This document shows positions 9,387 to 15,520 of a stretch of 19,807 nt of DNA, piece by piece; within the stretch, counting starts at the first letter, position 1, and each line of letters opens with the position of its first letter. The translations under genes were made by a program, and so were the position numbers. The stretch spans positions 1 through 19,807 of the forward strand of contig CALBXN010000058.1 of NCBI GenBank assembly GCA_937890485.1. Reading direction: 5' to 3'. Under the pieces are notes generated by a model. The model did no database searches and had not been told where the DNA came from. It worked only from the letters and a program-made list of their open reading frames with translations. The DNA is from an uncultured Treponema sp. GTDB taxonomy: Bacteria; Spirochaetota; Spirochaetia; Treponematales; Treponemataceae.

Positions 9387-9755
9387 ATGAAAACAAAACT
9401 CATATTATTATTTGTAATAATTTCCATTATTTTATCCGCTTGTTCATCAGTGAACAAAATAGATATAACATCAAAAAGTCTAATAAACGATGATTTGTCA
9501 GTTGATATTTCTATTAACAAATGTTTATATAATGAAGAATCTAATGCTGTTTATGTAAAATTTTACTCTTTTGAACATGGTAACGATGAAGCAATAATTT
9601 TACTTGATGATAGTTCTATTTTTTATAGCAGTGTTTATTCAATGATTGAAAAAGACGATTATGATAAAATCATAGAATATGGAGACTATACACTTATGAT
9701 GTATGAAATTGCAAATAATAACGATAATTGGGTAGAAGTTGAATTATCTGAATAA
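9387..9755 (+). CDS. Small secreted lipoprotein, 122 aa, possible superinfection-exclusion factor
   Basis: An N-terminal lipoprotein signal is plain: MKTK, a hydrophobic stretch (LILLFVIISIIL) and the lipobox ILSAC with the modified Cys at about residue 19. The mature part is acidic, about 100 residues, and not recognised. The start ATG follows AAGGAGA at a good distance, and a TAAAAT-type -10 lies upstream at about 9350. Small phage lipoproteins such as Ltp of Streptococcus phage TP-J34 block DNA entry of incoming phages by binding the tape measure protein. This lipoprotein lies beside tape measure coding sequence in an island with a repressor, which fits such a role. The function is inference; the lipoprotein call is direct. 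Confidence 0.75.
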   Translation: MKTKLILLFVIISIILSACSSVNKIDITSKSLINDDLSVDISINKCLYNEESNAVYVKFYSFEHGNDEAIILLDDSSIFYSSVYSMIEKDDYDKIIEYGDYTLMMYEIANNNDNWVEVELSE

Positions 9756-9843
9756 TTCAACATACAAATTTAAACCGTAAAAATCACATTCTTTCTACCA
9801 TACAAACAGAACTAATGTTCCGAATATATCTAAGTTAATAATT

Positions 9844-9860
9844 ATGGTATAATCTTCCAT
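9844..9860 (+). promoter_or_regulatory. Palindromic operator over the -10 box of the 60-aa gene
   Basis: ATGGTA-TAATC-TTCCAT matches, with one mismatch, the 17-bp ATGGTA-N5-TACCAT palindrome found at 10491 and 15879. It overlaps an extended -10 box (TGG-TATAAT, TATAAT at 9848-9853) that faces the gene at 9887. Confidence 0.55.
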
Positions 9861-9886
9861 ATAAAATACATAGGAGGGTTACACCA

Positions 9887-10069
9887 ATGAGCGAAGCACA
9901 AGCTAAACAATTGGCACATGAATTGACCATTGAATACATCAGAATTAATAAATCATATTTGTCTGATGTAAGAGATAACATACCTAAAATGGTAGATATG
10001 GTAGCAGATGTTAATAAGCGTTTCTACGATGCAATTATCCACCATGAAGTATTAGGTAAGTTATATTAA
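9887..10069 (+). CDS. Small acidic-helical protein of unknown function, 60 aa
   Basis: The ATG follows a strong AGGAGG ribosome binding site. The sequence (SEAQAKQLAHELTIEYIRIN; IPKMVDMVADVNKRFYDAII) is nearly all helix. It has the look of the small conserved helical proteins common in Clostridia mobile elements, whose function I do not know. It has its own extended -10 promoter overlapped by a palindromic operator. It converges on the 65-aa gene with a gap of 3 bp. Confidence 0.7.
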   Translation: MSEAQAKQLAHELTIEYIRINKSYLSDVRDNIPKMVDMVADVNKRFYDAIIHHEVLGKLY

Positions 10070-10072
10070 TTA

Positions 10073-10270
10073 CTACTGTTTGTGATTGGTCACAGGCATT
10101 TCTCGTTCAAACCGATTTAAAACCGAATCAAATAAATGCCTTGTTTGAGAAATAGTAAATTTGTTCTCGGATAGGGCATTTACAATTTGCGTATAAACTC
10201 TATTAAATTTTTCTGTATCTGCCATCATATCTGTTGGTAGAATCTCTTTAATAATTGTGTTGTTAAACAT
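10073..10270 (-). CDS. Small protein of unknown function, 65 aa
   Basis: The ATG has a good AAAGGAG site 7-8 nt upstream. The protein (MFNNTIIKEILPTDMMADTE, then FNRVYTQIVNALSENKFTIS) is a compact helical protein of no recognised family. Its upstream leader is about 90 nt, starts near a TATAAT at 10370-10375 (minus strand) and contains two hairpins, so its expression may be controlled at the RNA level. It is convergent with the preceding 60-aa gene. Confidence 0.65.
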   Translation of the reverse strand: MFNNTIIKEILPTDMMADTEKFNRVYTQIVNALSENKFTISQTRHLFDSVLNRFEREMPVTNHKQ

Positions 10271-10300
10271 GAAATAACTCCTTTGCTACATATTTGGTCA

Positions 10301-10375
10301 TTGTGTGTTAAAAATTTAAGCACACAAATAAGGAATAGACTGCCAAGTCTACTCCTTATCTCTATTTAAATTATA
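10301..10375 (-). promoter_or_regulatory. Leader of the 65-aa gene with two hairpins
   Basis: On the minus strand a TATAAT (10370-10375) is followed by a hairpin at 10330-10357 (AAGGA and TAGACT arms with a TGGC loop). A second hairpin follows (TGTGTG with CACACA, about 10301-10326). The -35 is weak. On the plus strand the first hairpin could instead act as a terminator, but no plus gene ends just before it. Confidence 0.4.
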
Positions 10376-10486
10376 TCCTAAAAATGTTCCAAATAATAAG
10401 TCACTCATCTGTTTAGATGAGAAATATTATAAAATGTAAACTGTTTTTTATATATAAACAAATGTTCTGACTGTTCTTCTCATGTG

Positions 10487-10512
10487 TATAATGGTAAAAT
10501 TTACCATATAAT
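10487..10512 (+). promoter_or_regulatory. Promoter with palindromic operator for the trypsin-like gene
   Basis: ATGGTAAA-A-TTTACCAT (10491-10507) is a perfect 8-bp inverted repeat around one base. It is flanked and overlapped by two TATAAT boxes (10487-10492 and 10507-10512). A bound repressor would cover both. The -35 region is weak. Confidence 0.6.
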
Positions 10513-10533
10513 ATACGAAAGAAGAATAATACT

Positions 10534-11292
10534 ATGACTAAGGATAATGAATATATTTTATTAAAAACGACCTCACCTATTAACATGTTAAACGATGAAA
10601 ATGAAATTATATATAGTGGAACATGCTTTTTTATAAAGGATGATTCAAATAGGTGGTTTTTCGTAACCAATATTCATATTATAGAAAAATCTAATTGTTA
10701 TAGTTTATATTTTTCATTTTACAATAAAGAAAACAAGTGCAGTCATCATGAGTTTAGATTTTATGATTTAGAAGATGTAACCATGCATCCAAATTATGAT
10801 TTGTGTATCGTTGAATTTACAAAACATTACAATGACTTAATGAAAGAAAAAGATAAACCAATACTTGCCTATATTCCAATAAAATCAATCGAAAAAAGTT
10901 TTGACTATTTTAAAAGAATAGAAGACGTGTATATGGTTGGCTATCCTTGTTGTTTAATCAATTTGAGAGACAATCTTCCTATCGTGCGTAAAGGTATCAC
11001 TGGAACAGGAATGTGCGATAAAATAAAAGATAATGATACATTTATAATCGACATTCCAGTCTATGGTGGTTCAAGTGGCTCTCCCGTATATTACATAACA
11101 GAAGATGATAAAGTAAAACTTGTCGGTATAGTGACTGGTAAATATAATGAGAAAAATTACTTACAAATAATAGAAGATGGCAAAATAACGCAAAGTAAAA
11201 CAGAATATATTAAAGTACCGAATGGACTTGGCTATGTTATAAAATCTAATATTATTTTAGAACTTGTTAACATGGTTCCCAATTGTCAATAG
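10534..11292 (+). CDS. Trypsin-like serine protease, 252 aa, cytoplasmic
   Basis: The chymotrypsin-fold triad is visible and intact: His48 in WFFVTNIHII, Asp89 in MHPNYDLCIVEF and Ser181 in GGSSGSPVYY. The spacing matches the HtrA-like/trypsin-like peptidase domain family. There is no signal peptide and no PDZ domain, so it is a single-domain cytoplasmic enzyme. Free-standing or fused trypsin-like domains occur in bacterial antiphage systems, where they are activated by a sensor partner. Here no sensor is adjacent, so a defence or superinfection-immunity role is only a proposal. Its promoter carries the island's shared palindrome. Its 3' end overlaps the convergent 90-aa gene by 26 bp. Confidence 0.85.
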   Translation: MTKDNEYILLKTTSPINMLNDENEIIYSGTCFFIKDDSNRWFFVTNIHIIEKSNCYSLYFSFYNKENKCSHHEFRFYDLEDVTMHPNYDLCIVEFTKHYNDLMKEKDKPILAYIPIKSIEKSFDYFKRIEDVYMVGYPCCLINLRDNLPIVRKGITGTGMCDKIKDNDTFIIDIPVYGGSSGSPVYYITEDDKVKLVGIVTGKYNEKNYLQIIEDGKITQSKTEYIKVPNGLGYVIKSNIILELVNMVPNCQ

Positions 11293-11539
11293 CAGAACAA
11301 TAATCAGATGAAGTTCTATATGGCTCGATATATGATGAGTCTACAACCGTTACCGAAGAAAGAATTTTTGCTAATTTATTGGTCGATTTGTCACCAAAAT
11401 CATATAAAATAGATTTTGCAAGCTCTAATTCAATATTGAACACAAAGAATTTATCATCTGATGTAATTTTTTCAGGTTCAGTTGTTTCTATAAGGGATTT
11501 GTATTTTTTTAGAGTTTCTAATGTTTTAAATTCATTCAT
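11267..11539 (-). CDS. Protein of unknown function, 90 aa
   Basis: The ATG has a GAGGTG site 5-6 nt upstream. The protein is acidic and helical (MNEFKTLETLKKYKSLIETT; FNIELELAKSILYDFGDKST) with a C-terminal tail of no known motif. It overlaps the end of the trypsin-like gene on the other strand by 26 bp. A hairpin terminator (11559-11580) separates it from the antirepressor operon upstream, so it may be read by leak-through or by an unseen promoter. Confidence 0.6.
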   Translation of the reverse strand: MNEFKTLETLKKYKSLIETTEPEKITSDDKFFVFNIELELAKSILYDFGDKSTNKLAKILSSVTVVDSSYIEPYRTSSDYCSAIDNWEPC

Positions 11540-11558
11540 TTAATCACCTCAATTATAA

Positions 11559-11580
11559 AGAGCAGACTAATGTCTGCTCT
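11559..11580. terminator. Terminator-like hairpin below the antirepressor operon
   Basis: AGAGCAGAC and GTCTGCTCT form a perfect 9-bp stem with a 4-nt loop. The T-tract is moderate on the minus strand (TTTATAATT). It lies between the 64-aa gene and the 90-aa gene. Confidence 0.55.
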
Positions 11581-11594
11581 CAATTTTATCTATA

Positions 11595-11789
11595 TTATCT
11601 TGTGTTATGTGTGTTTGTTATTTTTATGTTACTTCTCGTGTTCGCCAAAACACATATGTATCCTTTTTCTTCCAAATCAGCCTTATCCTTCTTAGCAATT
11701 TCTATATCCTTTAATGCATAATTGTCCTCAAAGAAAATAGAAGAGGAGAAGTCGTCTATTTGTAATGCTATGAGTTTTATGTATTCCAT
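11595..11789 (-). CDS. Small protein of unknown function in the antirepressor operon, 64 aa
   Basis: The ATG lies 2 nt after the antirepressor stop codon, so the two are probably translationally coupled. The product (MEYIKLIALQIDDFSSSIFF; LKDIEIAKKDKADLEEKGYI) has an alpha/beta pattern and no recognised family. A role alongside the antirepressor is inferred from coupling only. Confidence 0.6.
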   Translation of the reverse strand: MEYIKLIALQIDDFSSSIFFEDNYALKDIEIAKKDKADLEEKGYICVLANTRSNIKITNTHNTR

Positions 11790-11791
11790 TA

Positions 11792-12550
11792 TTATGCTAC
11801 CTCCGTATTATAATACCCATCTTTACGAAGTTGTTTTCGAATATACTCTAAACCTTTCTTGGTTGCATACGTAACACTACGAATTTTACCATCATGGCAA
11901 GGTGTTTCTCGCACTGCGAATTTACCTTCTAAACGAAAACGTTCATATGGTACATTTACTTTATCTTTATCATAAAAGAAAATTTTCTTTTTTCGCAAGT
12001 ATTCAAACAAATGATACTCACCAATTCCAAGTTCTTTTGCAACAGTGTTAATCTGCATGAGTCCTTCCGTATTCATAAGGTCATCGTAAAACTGTTGTAA
12101 TTCTTTATTCCTTTGAATTAACTCATTTACAATTAATCCTTGGGTTTCTTGTGATAGAGAAGAAAAATAATATGATACCATTTCTTGTTCTCTACCTTCT
12201 TCAATGTAAGCACCAGTATTTTCAATGATTGGCATAACCTCATCGAAAATCCACGATTCAAACTTATCTGATGATTCTAATTTTGATTTTACAATCAATC
12301 TGTAAATATCTGACTTGCAAATCATCAACATCTCTTGTGTTTTTCTTGCTTTATGTGCTTTCCCATTTTGGGAACTCACATCGATTTCTGTTTTGATTGG
12401 TCGTTTACAGTGAGTTGTTACTGCTTTGGCAGCATTGGAATATCCTAATGCTTTAGCAATGTCATTTCCAACAAAGTAAACTTGACCATCTAAGACGACT
12501 GTTCTTACAGTTCCAAACTGTTCGCTGAAGAATTCTTGAATTTTACTCAT
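11792..12550 (-). CDS. Phage antirepressor, BRO-N plus KilAC domains, 252 aa
   Basis: The N-terminal BRO-N domain (about residues 8-105) reads VRTVVLDGQVYFVGNDIAKA, then LGYSNAAKAVTTHCK, then FESWIFDEVMPIIENTGAY. The C-terminal KilAC domain (about 150-245) includes INTVAKELGIGEYHLFEYLR and the typical end TPCHDGKIRSVTYATKKGLEYI. Such antirepressors inactivate the lysogeny repressor and allow lytic growth. The start ATG follows AAAGGAGG. That ribosome binding site is inside a perfect 10-bp inverted repeat, so translation is probably restricted. The gene is divergent from the XRE repressor and is driven by a near-consensus promoter flanked by the repressor's probable operators. A plus-strand small RNA unit lies across its leader. 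Confidence 0.92.
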   Translation of the reverse strand: MSKIQEFFSEQFGTVRTVVLDGQVYFVGNDIAKALGYSNAAKAVTTHCKRPIKTEIDVSSQNGKAHKARKTQEMLMICKSDIYRLIVKSKLESSDKFESWIFDEVMPIIENTGAYIEEGREQEMVSYYFSSLSQETQGLIVNELIQRNKELQQFYDDLMNTEGLMQINTVAKELGIGEYHLFEYLRKKKIFFYDKDKVNVPYERFRLEGKFAVRETPCHDGKIRSVTYATKKGLEYIRKQLRKDGYYNTEVA

Positions 12551-12558
12551 TTCTTCAT

Positions 12559-12594
12559 CCTCCTTTGAAAATATGTATTGATAGTTTCAAAGGA
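12559..12594 (-). promoter_or_regulatory. Hairpin sequestering the antirepressor ribosome binding site
   Basis: TCCTTTGAAA (12561-12570) and TTTCAAAGGA (12585-12594) are perfect 10-bp inverted repeats around 14 nt. In the minus-strand mRNA the 3' arm contains AAAGGA of the Shine-Dalgarno sequence AAAGGAGG (12559-12566). When folded, the site would be closed. Confidence 0.7.
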
Positions 12595-12692
12595 AATGTG
12601 CTATAATCATATATGTAAATTTAAGAAGTGATTACAACACACTTCCTAGTAACCACCTGACACCGACCAAAGTTTAGGTGGTTATTTTTATT
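12578..12692 (+). ncRNA. Small RNA unit antisense to the antirepressor leader
   Basis: A promoter TTGATA (12578-12583), 18 bp, TATAAT (12602-12607) predicts a transcript from about 12614. A first hairpin (GAAGTG with CACTTC) is followed by a strong intrinsic terminator: AACCACCT (12651-12658) pairs with AGGTGGTT (12676-12683), then ATTTTTATT. The RNA would be about 75 nt and carries no open frame of note. It is fully complementary to the 5' leader of the antirepressor mRNA, which must cross this region from its promoter at 12756-12783. This recalls phage P22 sar RNA, which represses ant. The terminator has no T-tract on the minus strand, so it belongs to the plus transcript. Confidence 0.65.
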
Positions 12693-12695
12693 ACA

Positions 12696-12817
12696 TTGAC
12701 TTTTGCACTTGGATGAATTATAATCATCTTAGTGCAAAATTTGTAATCTGGTTATATTATAGCACATAAAAACATAATGTCAATGCAAAATTTGCAATAC
12801 AATCCAAAAATTGCAAA
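12696..12817. promoter_or_regulatory. Divergent lysogeny switch: two promoters and operators
   Basis: The minus promoter TTGACA (12778-12783), 16 bp, TATAAT (12756-12761) drives the antirepressor. The plus promoter TTGACT (12696-12701), 17 bp, TATAAT (12719-12724) drives the XRE gene. Probable repressor sites are TGCAAA-A-TTTGCA (12784-12796, abutting the minus -35) and TGCAAAATTTGTA (12733-12745, near the minus transcript start). Extra half-sites are TTTTGCAC (12701-12708) and TTGCAA near 12811, close to the XRE ribosome binding site. The XRE protein probably represses the antirepressor and tunes itself. Confidence 0.7.
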
Positions 12818-12826
12818 GGAGATAAT

Positions 12827-13624
12827 ATGATTAATAACGAACTGATTGTTTCATCAATTAAGCGACTTTGTAAAGACAACAACATTACAGTTAATCAACT
12901 TGAAAAAGAAATTGGTATGAGTCAAGGTTTAGTAAGCAAATGGAAGGATAAAATTCCGTCTCTTGATAAAATCATCGACATAGCAGATTACTTCCATGTG
13001 ACTCTTGATGAAGTAGTAGGACGTAATCAAAATAGCCATGATGGAAATTTTGATTTCATATCCACCATTATTGAGCAAACAAAAACAAAAGAACTACAAT
13101 GGGAAGATATAATTTCTTCAACACTTGAAGAACAAGGATATAAAATTATAACTAATAGCGATACTCGTATATTAGGGTTTGGTAACTTCCCAAACAAAAA
13201 AAGAGAAACGTTTATTGCTAAATGTAATAATGGTTTCTTAACATTAGAATGTTGGCTCGTTTTTTACAATAATGCCATTAGCCAATATGATTTTTCATTT
13301 TATATTCAACCAAATGTAAATATAGAATATGTCTATCAAGAATGTGACCAAGAACAACTTCTTGAATTGTATAAGTCAATCAATACATCCATAAATGGTA
13401 AAACTCCAGAAATGGAAGCTGATGAATTTAAAAAACATCATAGACAAAGACTTACCAAAAAATATAGAATTGCGTTCAGTGATATTGCAGAAGATTATTC
13501 AATGTTAGACCCTCTTGAAAAATCCGTTATCGACAATTATAAAAAAATGCTATCATTATTGAACGACCCAAAAACTGAGAAAAGTTTGCAACTAATAAAA
13601 TCTATTAATGAAACGTTAAAATGA
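12827..13624 (+). CDS. XRE-family transcriptional repressor, 265 aa
   Basis: Residues 4-62 form an XRE/Cro-type helix-turn-helix (IKRLCKDNNITVNQLEKEIG, MSQGLVSKWKDKIPSLDKII, IADYFHVTLDEVVG). The remaining 200 residues are unrecognised, alpha/beta in appearance, and could sense a signal or mediate dimerisation and antirepressor contact. The ATG follows AAAGGAG. It is divergent from the antirepressor with palindromic TGCAAA-type sites between them, the standard arrangement of a phage lysogeny repressor. There is no visible RecA-type autocleavage Ala-Gly site with a Ser/Lys peptidase domain. Induction is therefore more likely through the antirepressor than by SOS self-cleavage. Confidence 0.88.
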   Translation: MINNELIVSSIKRLCKDNNITVNQLEKEIGMSQGLVSKWKDKIPSLDKIIDIADYFHVTLDEVVGRNQNSHDGNFDFISTIIEQTKTKELQWEDIISSTLEEQGYKIITNSDTRILGFGNFPNKKRETFIAKCNNGFLTLECWLVFYNNAISQYDFSFYIQPNVNIEYVYQECDQEQLLELYKSINTSINGKTPEMEADEFKKHHRQRLTKKYRIAFSDIAEDYSMLDPLEKSVIDNYKKMLSLLNDPKTEKSLQLIKSINETLK

Positions 13625-13640
13625 ATACAAACTAACGCAA

Positions 13641-13664
13641 AAGGAGAGTAGTGATACTCTCCTT
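13641..13664 (+). terminator. Hairpin after the XRE gene
   Basis: AAGGAGAGTA and TACTCTCCTT form a perfect 10-bp stem with a GTGA loop, 17 nt after the stop codon. The following tract (GAAATGTT) is T-poor, so termination efficiency is uncertain. Confidence 0.55.
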
Positions 13665-13734
13665 GAAATGTTATGTAAATAAAAAAACATAATGGGGATT
13701 ATACCATCCCAAATATAACAATAGTGATAAACCA

Positions 13735-13895
13735 AAAAAGACACCCAAAAGGATGTCTTTTTGGAACTATAACCTAGTTACAGTTTTCTACATTTGATTT
13801 ACCACTAATCCATGCCTAGCACGGACGATACTGGTGATAGATTCATTCATCTATCTTAGTGATATTATAATAACATAATGTTAATTATGTGTCAA
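13735..13895 (-). ncRNA. Independent structured small RNA directly downstream of the toxin gene
   Basis: A promoter on the minus strand, TTGACA (13890-13895), 17 bp, TATTAT (13867-13872), begins right at the toxin stop codon and predicts a start near 13860. The RNA ends at a strong terminator (AAAAAGACA/TGTCTTTTT, 13735-13762), giving about 127 nt. Its 5' end CACTAA (13856-13861) pairs with TTAGTG (13803-13808). This encloses two hairpins: GATAGAT/ATCTATC (13836-13855) and CCGTGC/GCATGG (13810-13824), a three-way junction. There is no convincing open frame. A regulatory RNA, possibly a partner of the neighbouring toxin, is proposed. Confidence 0.65.
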
Positions 13896-14627
13896 TTATC
13901 TACGTAAATTTTTATTTATTGCATTAATCACTTCATCGAAACATTTATTCGTAGCAACCCCAACACATTTACTATCTATTCTTTTTCTGTCAATTTCACG
14001 TATATGCATCACATTAACAAATCCATATAACCCATTTGCTTTTCCTTCTAATCTTAATGGCACTTCGTAAAAATCTAAATATTTTCTTTTCTGCACTCCA
14101 CATTCACAAATATCAACATAATATCTATGTTGTGTATTGTCCCATTTTATTCTTTTTTGATGAGTTGTAACAGGAGCAACAATTGTAGTATTTGCTTTTG
14201 AATTTCCAGTATCGTTTTGAAGTATTAAAACTGGACGGCGACCATTTTGTTCGCTTCCAATATTATCTCCAAAATGAGCATAAAATATTTCTTTTTGAGC
14301 AACAGTATATTTTCTCGACTTCAGATTTATATCTCTTGCTTTATTAACCCATGACATATAATCGATATTTCGTTGCATTTTCTTTAAATATTCGTTTTTA
14401 TTATTAGTTTTAACAAACATTTCCTTAGAAAGCTTTCGAAATTCTTTTATTAGTCTATTTTCAAGAATTTTACAGTTAACATCATCTTTCATGAAAAAAT
14501 TAAAACGAGCAATTGTTTCCGATAAAATCTTTTCAATATTTTCTTTCTGAGTTGTATTGTTTCTATCTATTGAATTTGTTAACTTTCTAGTAGTTTGAAC
14601 TAATTCATTATATAGTTTTTCTATCAT
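13896..14627 (-). CDS. PemK/MazF-family endoribonuclease toxin with N-terminal extension, 243 aa
   Basis: The C-terminal half (about residues 108-218) is a PemK/MazF domain: QKEIFYAHFGDNIGSEQNGR, RPVLILQNDTGN, TTIVAPVTTHQK and a late segment GFVNVMHIREIDRKRID. The first 105 residues are a helical, basic extension absent from the 110-aa canonical toxins. Members of this family cleave mRNA at short sequences and are neutralised by a protein antitoxin. The ATG follows TTGGAGAA. Its promoter (TATAAT at 14661-14666) overlaps an ATGGTAAA half-site. A 59-aa gene starts divergently 130 bp away and may be the antitoxin, and a small RNA unit begins at the stop codon. The antitoxin pairing is inferred. 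Confidence 0.85.
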   Translation of the reverse strand: MIEKLYNELVQTTRKLTNSIDRNNTTQKENIEKILSETIARFNFFMKDDVNCKILENRLIKEFRKLSKEMFVKTNNKNEYLKKMQRNIDYMSWVNKARDINLKSRKYTVAQKEIFYAHFGDNIGSEQNGRRPVLILQNDTGNSKANTTIVAPVTTHQKRIKWDNTQHRYYVDICECGVQKRKYLDFYEVPLRLEGKANGLYGFVNVMHIREIDRKRIDSKCVGVATNKCFDEVINAINKNLRR

Positions 14628-14655
14628 ATTTATTCTCCAATCATCAGTCTATAAT

Positions 14656-14732
14656 TTACCATTATATACCAATAATCGACAGAATACTATCCTAGAACAT
14701 TAGTTTGCAAATTCGACAAAATATGCTATAAT
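14656..14732. promoter_or_regulatory. Divergent promoters of the toxin and the antitoxin-like gene
   Basis: For the toxin, minus-strand TATAAT (14661-14666) runs directly into GGTAAAT, echoing the TATAATGGTAAA of the trypsin-gene promoter. TACCAT (14657-14662) and TACCAA (14667-14672) are tandem half-sites 10 bp apart on the plus strand. For the 59-aa gene, TTGCAA (14705-14710), 16 bp, and extended TGC-TATAAT (14724-14732) form a good promoter. Confidence 0.5.
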
Positions 14733-14757
14733 ACGACACAAGATAGGAGAGTATATT

Positions 14758-14937
14758 ATGGAAACCACATCATTACGAAACTTTATTAACAACGCAGAAC
14801 CACTCACAATCAATGCTATTATCAACAAAGAGATAATAAAGATTGAATGTAGACATGGAAGTGCAATTTTATTATCTGAAGAAGATTTCTTGAAAATGAT
14901 TAATTCACGAGAAAATCTTGAACTTATATCAAGGTAG
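14758..14937 (+). CDS. Small antitoxin-like protein, 59 aa
   Basis: The ATG follows ATAGGAGAG. The protein reads METTSLRNFINNAEPLTINA, then KIECRHGSAILLSEEDFLKM. This pattern is close to the Phd/YefM and related antitoxin style: an N-terminal strand-helix, then a strand ending in a hydrophobic AILLSEEDF helix. It has its own promoter and is followed at once by an intrinsic terminator, so it forms a monocistronic unit. It is divergent from the PemK/MazF-type toxin and shares the intergenic region with it. Most PemK antitoxins lie upstream in the same operon, so a divergent partner would be unusual. The assignment is tentative. Confidence 0.65.
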   Translation: METTSLRNFINNAEPLTINAIINKEIIKIECRHGSAILLSEEDFLKMINSRENLELISR

Positions 14938-14939
14938 GA

Positions 14940-14971
14940 GAGTAGGTCTTATGACTTGCTCTTTTGTTCTT
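14940..14971 (+). terminator. Intrinsic terminator of the 59-aa gene
   Basis: GAGTAGGTC pairs with GACTTGCTC (9 bp including G-U pairs) around TTAT, followed by TTTTGTTCTT. Confidence 0.75.
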
Positions 14972-14972
14972 G

Positions 14973-15001
14973 TTGACATATTTTAACACAGACAGTAGAA
15001 T
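14973..15001 (+). promoter_or_regulatory. Strong promoter for the 36-aa peptide RNA
   Basis: TTGACA (14973-14978), 17-bp spacer, TAGAAT (14996-15001). The predicted start near 15008-15010 falls on the first base of the 5' arm of a long-range helix (15010). Confidence 0.75.
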
Positions 15002-15113
15002 AATAATGTGGCACTACTAAGTACGGTAGGACGGTTGTTCTCCACCAGAGAGTACAAGCTCTGTTCATATAGAAACCTGTTTAGGAATCTTATGGAAAGG
15101 AGGACTTTTGCAA

Positions 15114-15224
15114 ATGATAACTATTTCTTTACAATCAATTTATTATGTAATTGGAATCGCAAGTATTTTATGCGGAACAGCATATAAATTAGGTTACGAA
15201 AACGGTAAGAATGCAAAAAAGTAA
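15114..15224 (+). CDS. Hydrophobic small peptide, 36 aa, type I toxin-like
   Basis: The ATG follows a strong AAAGGAGG site. The peptide MITISLQSIYYVIGIASILC continues into GTAYKLGYENGKNAKK: one predicted membrane helix (about residues 5-24) and a basic tail. This is the format of type I toxin or holin-like small membrane peptides. The mRNA leader is about 105 nt and structured. Arms in the leader and about 65-90 nt after the stop codon can pair over a long distance, a feature seen in some type I toxin mRNAs. A stable hairpin overlaps the stop codon. I could not fix an antisense promoter, so an RNA antitoxin is not shown. Confidence 0.6.
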   Translation: MITISLQSIYYVIGIASILCGTAYKLGYENGKNAKK

Positions 15225-15256
15225 CTGTCCTCAGCCTGAGAAACTGAACAGTTACT
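15220..15256 (+). terminator. Hairpin at the stop codon of the 36-aa peptide
   Basis: AGTAACTGT (15220-15228) and ACAGTTACT (15248-15256) form a perfect 9-bp stem followed by TTCGTT. The stop codon lies in the 5' arm. It is weak as a terminator; it may mainly stabilise the 3' end. A further hairpin (AACCGC with GCGGTT, about 15323-15348, then ACTTTT) lies downstream. Confidence 0.5.
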
Positions 15257-15520
15257 TTCGTTGCATTGTAACATATTAAATTTCAGGGCAACCGTCTACA
15301 ATACGGTAGTGCCTAATGTTTGCAACCGCCACGAGTCAAAATAGCGGTTACTTTTGGATTAACATATGCTTTTCTTGAATGTATAATTAAACTATAGGCT
15401 CAAATAGCCGTCTAATGATTTCTGTCTGTTCTTTTATATAATTCATTATACAAAATATCCAAACAAAAGTGTGAACAAAAATACAATAAATTCTTGTTTG
15501 TTTTGTACAAATGCCACAAA

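Larger units (their letters stand above)
15010..15313 (+). repeat. Long-range inverted repeat flanking the 36-aa peptide
   Basis: In the leader, GGCACTAC (15010-15017) and GACGGTTG (15030-15037) are exact complements of GTAGTGCC (15306-15313) and CAACCGTC (15289-15296). The two 8-bp helices would stack around an internal loop and close the whole RNA. The 3' arm can instead fold locally (ACCGT with ACGGT), so two alternative states exist. Confidence 0.6.

Noticed and set aside
13625..13895. Type III toxin-antitoxin repeat array
   Set aside because: There are no tandem repeats in this RNA, and it lies downstream rather than upstream of the toxin gene.
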